A DNA stretch of 64,000 nucleotides, taken from the NCBI RefSeq assembly GCF_020921035.1, contig NC_063158.1, positions 5,190,001-5,254,000 on the forward strand, in the 5' to 3' direction. The notes beneath the pieces are model-generated. The model was not told the DNA's origin. It ran no database searches and worked only from the letters and a program-made list of their open reading frames with translations. This document shows positions 56,791 to 64,000 of the stretch, one piece after another. Source of the stretch: Rhodamnia argentea. Lineage: Eukaryota; Streptophyta; Magnoliopsida; Myrtales; Myrtaceae. Position 1 is the first letter of the stretch. Every line of letters begins with the position of its first letter. The translations under genes and the position numbers were made by a program.

Positions 56791-59700
56791 ACGCATGCAG
56801 CAGCTTCTTTTCACCTAACTTAGGCAAAGCAAAGAAGAAAACACCCATTACAACATGATCTCTTTCAACCAGTTCTCATGCATAATTCCACAAGTTGACA
56901 AGACATATCTTATGCCGGCTACATTACGGAAAAAGAAAAGTGCAAGTCACACCAGAATGTGACCCTCAGTGGAAATCCATTGCCTTCAGGAAAGATTATC
57001 AGGAGAGAGCCTCAATGTAGAGCTCGTTAACATATCTTGTCAAATCTAGCTCCTCTAAAAAAGTTTTGAGCCGACGGTTCATGAGCCGCCCAAGAGAGGT
57101 TATATAGCCATTATTTTAACTCATGTATCAAATCTCCTTGCTCAAATATGCATGCTCACATCCTGTAATGTCCAGTGTAGATATGTCCATTCTAAGTTCA
57201 ATTACAACAAGTTCTTGTTCGAGTTCTGTCTTACAACTTGAGAACAGATAAGCTTGCTAAGCACCAATGCCTACTACTCCATCGCCATTAATCAGAAACC
57301 TTAGCAAGATCCAATAAAGAAGGAGAAGAGTTAAAAAGCAATCATGCAAATTACCCGTTTCTCAATCTTTGATGAGAAAGTGTTGAGTAGGTCCTTCCAT
57401 AACCGATGTGGGATAACCCCAATAGAACGAAAGATTGAATAACGGCATGGAATCTCTATACCAGCTCCAATTTAACTTCATCGCTCTTTCTTTGGTTCTT
57501 TCTGTAATCACCCGACTCCATTTTTGGTCTTCAGTTATCTGCAACACACAAGACGCAGTTTCTCCTTTTCACACTAAATCCATAATGGGAAGCGCAAATT
57601 TTTATCCTTTAAGAAAAATTTGCTGAAAAAAGTCAAATTTCTCTCTTCATTTTGGGAAATCAAATTGAAATGATAAAATAGGTAGTGGAGGATCACATGC
57701 ATGGTGGTCTCAGAGTCTACACCACCCACATTCGCTCTCACGAGAGTGGGACCAATGCCTTCTCATCTTGTGCATTTCGTGGTCACTCTTTTTCTTTCTT
57801 TCTTCACGCTTGGGAGGGAGGCCAAGGAGAACATTCTTTTTCCATTACATCACCTGTGATGTCCACAGACATAACAATGTGGATGTTTACTCATTTCTTT
57901 TTCTTTTTTTTTGGCCTCACCCAAATTTTCCTCTTTGTGGAATCCAGATTTGATCTTGAAATGTAAGCACATGAATATGAGAGAAGAAATATATATGTGA
58001 ACTAAGATTCTTTTACACTGCAAAATCTCAGTTTTTCGCTTATGATCTTTGTGTTTTCTTCTAACCACAGGCCTCATTGTCCTGAGTTTATCATTTTCTT
58101 TTGGTCTTGAAGTTAGTTGTTACAGAACTTGAGAAACTACAATTCATTCATGAATGTGTCAAAACAGGGAGGAACAGATGGTAGGCAATGCTGCACCATG
58201 GAAACCAAATGAATGGCCAAAGTTTGTCTTGAAATCCCAAAAAAAAAAAATCATTAAGTGAAATGCCTATATGCTCATTCGGAAGTTTAAACACTAGTCA
58301 TCTTTCTGTCAGTTCCTGATAAAAGTCTTACTCATACTGATCTATCCTCCGCAACAAGCAGCTGATTTGAAGCCTCGTCCAGCTTTTCTGGTTACAAAAG
58401 CGGTATGAGTCAATCCAGTTTTGCGCAATTCACAGTCATTAAGCATCATTTGTTTGACAGGCAAGGGCTTTTCAATGTTTTCAGGTCAGCCACGGATGAT
58501 TGTGAGGTTGATTCCTACCCCGAGGAACTCATATTTAAGTGAGGGGGCCATGGTAGAGGGTTGTGCTAGTTTCCCTTCGTGTTGCATCGTAGTTCCATGA
58601 ATGAGAACCTTGAGAGTCGAATTGTCGCATGTACACTGAAGCTATTGGCTTGATCAATCTCATGATGCATGCCTAAATTTTTTTCCTGGAACACGCAAGG
58701 GTTCATGGTTCTGGTCAGAGATAGATCGACGTTAGAGAAGTTGCGCTCAGCCCCAACACTCCTTTCGTCGTACCACACAGTCCAATAGATATAAGAAAGC
58801 GAACTTGCCAGCACAATCTAAGGTGCTTTGCAGTGTCGCGTCAGGTGTGGGCTAGGATCGCAGAATCAACACAAAGGTCCACGGTGATTCAATCGCTGTG
58901 GATTCGAGCTTCTCAAGTTTTCTTCTTCTTCTCATACCACGATGGAAAAAACATGTAATAGTACATCGGGACAGGGTCAATGCTATGCCCCCACCAAAAG
59001 CGTCCTTGTCCTTCAACTTAGTGTGTCCCGAAGAATGAAACTACGGATACTGGATGCCCCAGCACAAATGGCAGCGGGTTTCAACCTTTATGCATAGCAC
59101 AAACGCCTTGGATTGCATCACCAGTTGAGTTTTGCAGAAAAATTAGTGTTTGCAATATGGCTAATCGGCCAATAAATGGGCCTTGCCAGAAAGGACGGTA
59201 TAGCAGTGGTTGTAGTAGTAACTATCTCAAATGTGTTAGTAATCTTTTCAATGTGCTAGAATAACTGTGTTAGTATATTCCTACGAAGAACAACCAAAGC
59301 ACACAGAACCATACAATTCCCCATGACAACAAAACCAATCTAAGTACAAGTAACATGTTGGTCAACTAACAGTAGTTTTAGCTAATATCTTCTCAGTTTC
59401 ACAAACTTCCACCTCTATCCACATTCACATTGTTGTTATAGTCACTATTCACTTACATTATGACATTATGTCATGAAGCAGGGCAATCAGTCGAGAGATG
59501 CATGATGCATTCGAATCAAAACAAACCTGAGAGACTTGGAGCAAAATCTTTACTGAATCATCATTTTCCAATTAGCTAACAGAATGCAATCCCTATGAGA
59601 GAGAGAGAGAGAGAGAGAAGAAGAAGAAGAATTGGCAGGACTGTCAAGTCTTTATGTTCTGTTAGCTTCAGTTGTAACCGGGGAGAGTCTGAAACAGCTA

Positions 59701-61055
59701 AATCGCTACAATCTTCTCTTTTGGGCAAGACAAATAAGTTAGAAGGCTCTTGTTCCTTTCACATGTAGGCTGCCCCAAGTTGCTCAATTGACACCCATGT
59801 CTCCCCCTGTAAATTGGCTCTTCAAGAAAGAGAATGACAGAATCAGATAATATGCATGTGCTTCAGACTGGATGAGAAACAACACAATAATCGCTCACAT
59901 CTGCCAATGGTCAAGCAATGGCAGTACTTGAATGGAGACACTTAGTCAAGACTTTAGGCACAAAAGTACTTGCAACTAGAAACATCGCAAAATGACGACT
60001 TTCTTTTCTGCTGCAGCATGAGAATTAGATGACACCAATAGTTAGTACGTTGATCAGTTAGAGGGAAACAATTAGAATCGATATGATTCAACTCTAATTG
60101 CATCGAGGAGGGAATCAACATGTTGAATTCCTGCTATGGAAGCCAAAATCCTAGAGGTCTAGATGGATTCAAATGCCAACGGCAACAGGGTGTATCAAAC
60201 AGATTCTGATGAAGGTTTACGGCTTTTCTTGAGAAGTCATCAGCATGGGCACTGAGTGATGCGATGGCAACAAAGATGAACGTCCGGTGCTTGGTGATAT
60301 CGGACAAAGAGGCAGCACAAAATAGGCTTTCCAGATTAAGTGTGCATACATTACTCAAATAAAGTGATGGATGCCAGACCAAAAAAAGAAGTGATGGATG
60401 AGAGTAACAAGGCAAGCAAACTATCCATGTCTCCCTTCCAAATTCGTTCTCCTATCACTCCATCTTGGTTTGCTAGGAAGGGAACAGAAAATGAACGCAA
60501 TGGTAATTCATCTAGACGAGAAACATTTTAAGAATAGAACTACATTCCACGGAAATACTGCCAATCAAATGACATACCAGTCACCATTGATCCAAACATG
60601 CTGTTTTTGTTTTCCTTTTCTACTTTTGTTTTCAGTCAGGCAATAATCTTGAATCTCTGCTGTCACATTGTACCAGGAATGTCTATAAAGGAAAACTGAT
60701 ACCATGATTTCGGTGCCCATGAGCTCAGAGAACCTGGGCTTGTCCCAGACCACTTTCAGGCTCTGTTGAACTCACAGAAAGTAGCTGCTCTGCACTAAAC
60801 ACCATTCTTCATTTTTCAGTTACTCAGCCATTTTTCCGCCTTAAGACCTCATGATCAGAGTACCACAAGTTACAGAGTTCGACCTTGCAGGGCTCAATTT
60901 GTTAAGCAGCAAACAAACAAACAAACATAAACCATTCCTATGCACGTATTTCCAACAGAACAAAGAAGGAAAAGAACAGCATGAAGGCTTCACGAAATGA
61001 GAGACACATAAGATGACGAAAGAATTAAACAAAACATAATCATCGAAATCGGACC
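56791..61055. other. Long intergenic region
   Basis: About 4.2 kb without a supported gene. There is a GA-rich microsatellite at 59,599-59,617 (GAGA) continuing as GAA repeats. Frames at 57,685-57,966 and 60,134-60,415 are Phe/Ser-rich without family resemblance. The last ~200 bp before 61,056 is probably the 3' UTR of the minus-strand gene. A non-coding RNA could lie here but I cannot show one. Confidence 0.4.
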
Positions 61056-61583
61056 TCAATCAGAAGAAGAAGACACGAACTCTCTCACGCCCTCCACAAA
61101 GCTCCAACCTTTCGGCCTCTCTGACCTCTTCACGTACTCGTCGGCGCAGTCGTGCGTGTACTCGCTAATACCCACCTCCCCTCTCCTCCGCCACAGCCCC
61201 TCCCCGAAGCCAGCGTGGGCAAAATACGCCTCGGCCTCCACCAAGTCGCCGTCGATCTCCACCTTTATCGGCAACCGCTCGTAGTGGCCGCGTCCGATGC
61301 CCTCCAGCTCGTCGACTCGGGCGAGGCCGCGGGGCGAGACGGAGAAGAGCTCGCCCCTGACGCGGTGGCCTTCGCTGGGGAGGTTGATGAGGAAGGGGAT
61401 GCCGAAGGGGCCGAGGACGAGGGGGTGAGGGAGGTGGGTGACGTGCGGGCCGAGGAAGACGGCGTCGCTGGAGAGGATGAGGTCCTCCATGAGCGGGTGG
61501 TTCGGGAAGCCCTGTTTCAGCGTGCCGTACGTGAAGATCAGTGAGTGGTGGTTGCACGCCATCGTTGCCATTGAAGCATGCAC
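61056..61583 (-). CDS. Gamma-glutamylcyclotransferase-like (AIG2-like) protein
   Basis: A single-exon frame of up to 175 aa. The first ATG (61,583) is used; ATGs at 61,571 and 61,562 are also possible and change only the first few residues. The GGCT fold is shown by LIFTYGTLKQGFPNH (residues 15-29), the substrate loop beginning YGTL, PFLINLP, GELFSVSPRGLARVDELEG with the likely catalytic Glu at E94, and GHYERLPIKVE. The C-terminal SERPKGWSFVEGVREFV matches the plant AIG2-like A subgroup typified by At3g02910. Family members cleave gamma-glutamyl-amine or gamma-glutamyl amino acid bonds to give 5-oxoproline; the substrate of this subgroup in plants is not established. It is probably cytosolic, since no targeting signal is seen. 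A (GA)n tract lies in its leader. Confidence 0.93.
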   Translation of the reverse strand: MHASMATMACNHHSLIFTYGTLKQGFPNHPLMEDLILSSDAVFLGPHVTHLPHPLVLGPFGIPFLINLPSEGHRVRGELFSVSPRGLARVDELEGIGRGHYERLPIKVEIDGDLVEAEAYFAHAGFGEGLWRRRGEVGISEYTHDCADEYVKRSERPKGWSFVEGVREFVSSSSD

Positions 61584-61591
61584 ACGCAGAG

Positions 61592-61634
61592 AGAGAGAGA
61601 GAGAGCGCGCGCGAGAGAGAGAGAGAGAGAGAGA
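61592..61634. repeat. (GA)n microsatellite in the GGCT-like gene leader
   Basis: About 20 GA units, interrupted by GCGCGCGC, begin 9 bp upstream of the minus-strand start codon. Confidence 0.85.
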
Positions 61635-62202
61635 TGAAATGAGGTTTGACTTTTGAGTGTTGGGTAGAGATCAGACAATTTTGGGCCAAATTTGAGCCAA
61701 AACATGGGCCTCGTTTGGGCCTGACGTTATTGTTTTTATCCTAAGGGCCTGATGACATTCAATTGTGAGGCCTAAGATGCATGAAACTATAATACGATGC
61801 CACCATGAATGCCCATCATGTTAGAATTCGTGAAAAAACTGTCATCCAAGATGGTCTAACCGAGCCCGGAAGAGGAACCGAACCCCTATGAAAAAGGGCC
61901 GCAAATGTGTATTTTGACCTTGAAGCAACTATCGAAAAGGTTAATCTGGCAAGCCCCAAGACTAAGGTCACGTTTGGAAACTACTTTCCCAAGGGGCTTT
62001 GTACACCCAAAGACCCTTAGGCCAAAATTTAGGTGTTTGGCAAAAAATTTCTAAATATCCTTGGCTGAAAGTGAGCCTTCCAAAGCTGCCTTGGCTTTGT
62101 AGCATTCTCGGCAAGCAACAGTGTCCATTAATGAATTTTTTGCATTTCCAATATTACCCTCACTTATTAATCATAATTCCATGTTTATCCCTTTATTTTT
62201 CT

Positions 62203-62420
62203 TCTTCCTTCCACGCACTCTTTGTCGCAACAAAACCCCCCCACCCCGCAATACCAACGCCCCCCCGCCTCCCCGACTCCACCTTCGCCCTCATCAATCC
62301 TCCCCTCAACCTCCACAATCGTGCCCAGTCCCCCATCCATGCCGGAGATCTCGATGCCGCCTTTGTCGTTGCCCACCAGTCCGTCTTCTCCAACACCCAC
62401 CCCAAATTTGGGCAACGACC
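62203..62420 (+). pseudogene. Possible captured fragment of a PPR protein gene
   Basis: In one plus-strand frame the segment reads NPPLNLHNRAQSPIHAGDLD, then AAFVVAHQSVFSNTHP. From memory, this resembles the region just before the first PPR repeats in plant PPR proteins of the At3g49240/GRP23 kind (LHNRA, GDLDAAS, SVFSNTRPTVFTCN). It has no start signal, stops resembling the family after about 60 residues, and is enclosed in a DNA transposon. The assignment is tentative. Confidence 0.4.
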
Positions 62421-62572
62421 TCATGCGAGGTCGACCCTCCCCCGGCCATGCCTTTGGGGTCGAAAACGAGCCTCTTTCTTGCTGATGTTGCGGTAGAGAC
62501 CGGGGCCTTTCGCCATGATTAAGCTGTGCTCTTCTTCTTTCCCGAGAAAATTGACAAGGAAAATGGAGAAGA

Positions 62573-62649
<77 letters not shown>
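62573..62649. repeat. (CT)n microsatellite, about 38 units
   Basis: An almost uninterrupted CT run inside the Harbinger-like element. It explains the Ser-Leu and Arg-Glu repeat frames on the two strands. Confidence 0.95.
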
Positions 62650-62652
<3 letters not shown>

Positions 62653-63051
62653 CGAAGGGAAAAGTAATTTACGGTAAATGGGAAGGGAGTTTTATCGAAA
62701 GGGAACCCTAATTTAATGGCAAATGGAAAAAAAATTGGGAATTTACAGTGAGGTGCAACATGGAGCATCGAATGAAGAGAATCGCCATTTGCAGCCATCG
62801 ATTCGAGACAGGCGGAGGGAGAGAGAGTGCAGGGATTGTTGTATTTAAACAAGTCGCATTTAAAAACTAAAAGTGATCAAGGCTTTTCGAATTTATGTTT
62901 ACCAAACAACATTTTCCCAAAGTTGCATTTCAAGGCATTTTTCAATTACAGTTTACCAAACAGTCTTTGCATTTCACTAAATTCCTTTCGTCTAAAGGCC
63001 TTTGCATTTTTCTAAAGACTTTCCCCAAAAGTCTTCCCAAACGCACGCTAA

Positions 63052-64000
63052 GAAATTGATCCAACTCCGCTGTACCTTTTGTCTTCTTTTCTCATTTGAA
63101 AGTTTTCTATGAATTCGGTAGTAATGAGAAATCAGATGGTAATGACTTCAGGCATGGCCAGCTCCCATAGTGTGACGGGTGGTGTGCACAAGGCCTGGGA
63201 AGCCATTTTAGCGATTCATATCCTACCTAGATCCAACCACACCCGGCCCAATCAATACTACAAAAACACATTCATATTTAAACCAATCAATTAAAACCCT
63301 TACCCGCTTTAAGCTCCTCAAGTGAATATGTTTCTTCGATAAAAGTAAAAAAAAAAAGGTAAATTAACAAGATAAAATAATTTTAGCAAATGAAATAGAG
63401 AACATATTGAAATACTTGTAAAGAACCAGAGAAATATGCATTTGCTGTAAAGACACGTACACTGAAAGCATATATTATGAATCCAAGTCACTTCAATCCC
63501 TTTTTTTTTTTTTGTGTTAGGAAACCGTTATAATTACGATGATTATATATTTTCAGCTACTTACTTTTTTTTTTTCCTTATATTTACTTTACTCTTTCAA
63601 AGTTTCTGTGCATATCGATATTCTTCTTCTTGAAATTAGAAATAAAAAATAAAGCTAACATATTCAAAGTACGAGAAGGGGAGAGTCGGCGTTTGGCTTC
63701 AATCATTCGATAAATGAAAACCGTGGCGCCTGTTTGTTCGATTTGTTCCATTTTTTTTTAATTAGTGTAGTGGAAGTCCTAAAACTTGTCATGGAAGTGC
63801 AATCGCATCCTAAAACTTGTAAAAAGTGCAATCAAGTCCTTTTGTTAGCTCCGTCCAACTTGGCTAACAGAAAATGTTGATGAGATTTTTTTAACATTTT
63901 GTTTATCCTATGTGGTGATGACTTGTGTAAAACAAGAATCATAAGACTAAGACAACGTCATTTTGGTACGAATTTAGTTTTTCCAATATAAAGATTGAGT
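63052..64000. other. AT-rich intergenic DNA ending in a MITE-like edge
   Basis: No gene is seen. From about 63,767 (GTGGAAGTCCTAAAACTTGT with a near repeat at ~63,812, TCCTAAAACTTG) the wording is that of a MITE terminus whose other end would lie beyond the window. Confidence 0.35.

Larger units (their letters stand above)
61966..63048. mobile_element. PIF-Harbinger-like element, 1.08 kb, with captured-looking GC-rich interior
   Basis: The left end GGTCACGTTTGGAAACTACT is inverted against the right end (reverse complement GCGTGCGTTTGGGAAGACTT), flanked by TAA on both sides (61,963-61,965; 63,049-63,051). Subterminal DNA has many CCAAA/TTTGG and CTTTGC/GCAAAG words on both arms. There is no transposase. 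The interior holds a Pro-rich GC-rich coding-like segment (62,203-62,420) and a long (CT)n microsatellite (62,573-62,649). Confidence 0.65.

Noticed and set aside
61165-61689. 174-codon Pro/Arg-rich minus-strand frame overlapping the GGCT-like gene
   Set aside because: Out of frame with a clear GGCT-like protein and runs through the GA microsatellite.
62421-62852. 143-codon minus-strand frame with Arg-Glu repeats
   Set aside because: Produced by the (CT)n microsatellite inside a transposon.

Overview
This is a stretch of plant nuclear DNA. The genes have spliced GT-AG introns and plant-only products: a MYC2-type jasmonate transcription factor, a PYR/PYL abscisic acid receptor, a HAIKU1-type VQ protein, neprosin-domain proteins and cell-wall glycine-rich proteins. 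An intron-bearing elongator tRNA-Met is also present. Protein flavour and MITE style suggest a woody dicot, perhaps Myrtales, but that is inference.

Layout. 1-16,200 is repeat-rich and holds a decayed neprosin (DUF4409/DUF239) cluster: one intact gene at 6,776-8,780 and four fragments, opened by MITEs, a SINE and LTR remnants. 16,867-18,699 is an intronless MYC2-like gene. 20,257-20,625 encodes a small conserved plant protein of unknown role. 21,903-21,987 is tRNA-Met(CAT). 25,308-26,273 encodes an IKU1/VQ14-like protein. 28,499-30,000 and 34,575-36,690 carry DNA-transposon derivatives, including a long inverted repeat. 33,729-34,352 (minus) is a PYL1-like receptor. 39,380-43,853 (minus) is a seven-exon ArfGAP of the AGD8/9/10 class, divergent from an eight-exon UBP20/21-like ubiquitin protease at 46,023-49,559. 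Next come two tandem glycine-rich protein genes on the minus strand (50,402-51,160 and 54,398-55,144). They lie in a segmental duplication that also copied the last codons of the UBP gene. 61,056-61,583 (minus) is a gamma-glutamylcyclotransferase-like gene. 61,966-63,048 is a Harbinger-like element that may carry a captured PPR gene fragment.

The genes do not form a pathway cluster; MYC2 and PYL are separate hormone-signalling genes that happen to be neighbours. What the window shows best is genome turnover: tandem duplication with decay (neprosin), recent duplication with a readable breakpoint (UBP tail plus GRP), and several transposon insertions that can be dated relative to one another from target-site duplications, nesting and one paralogous empty site. 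I found no undescribed enzyme system. The most distinctive structures are the foldback at 35,565-36,195, the possible gene capture at 62,200-62,420, the 30-bp palindromic tandem repeat at 1,887-1,976 and the duplication junction near 53,440.
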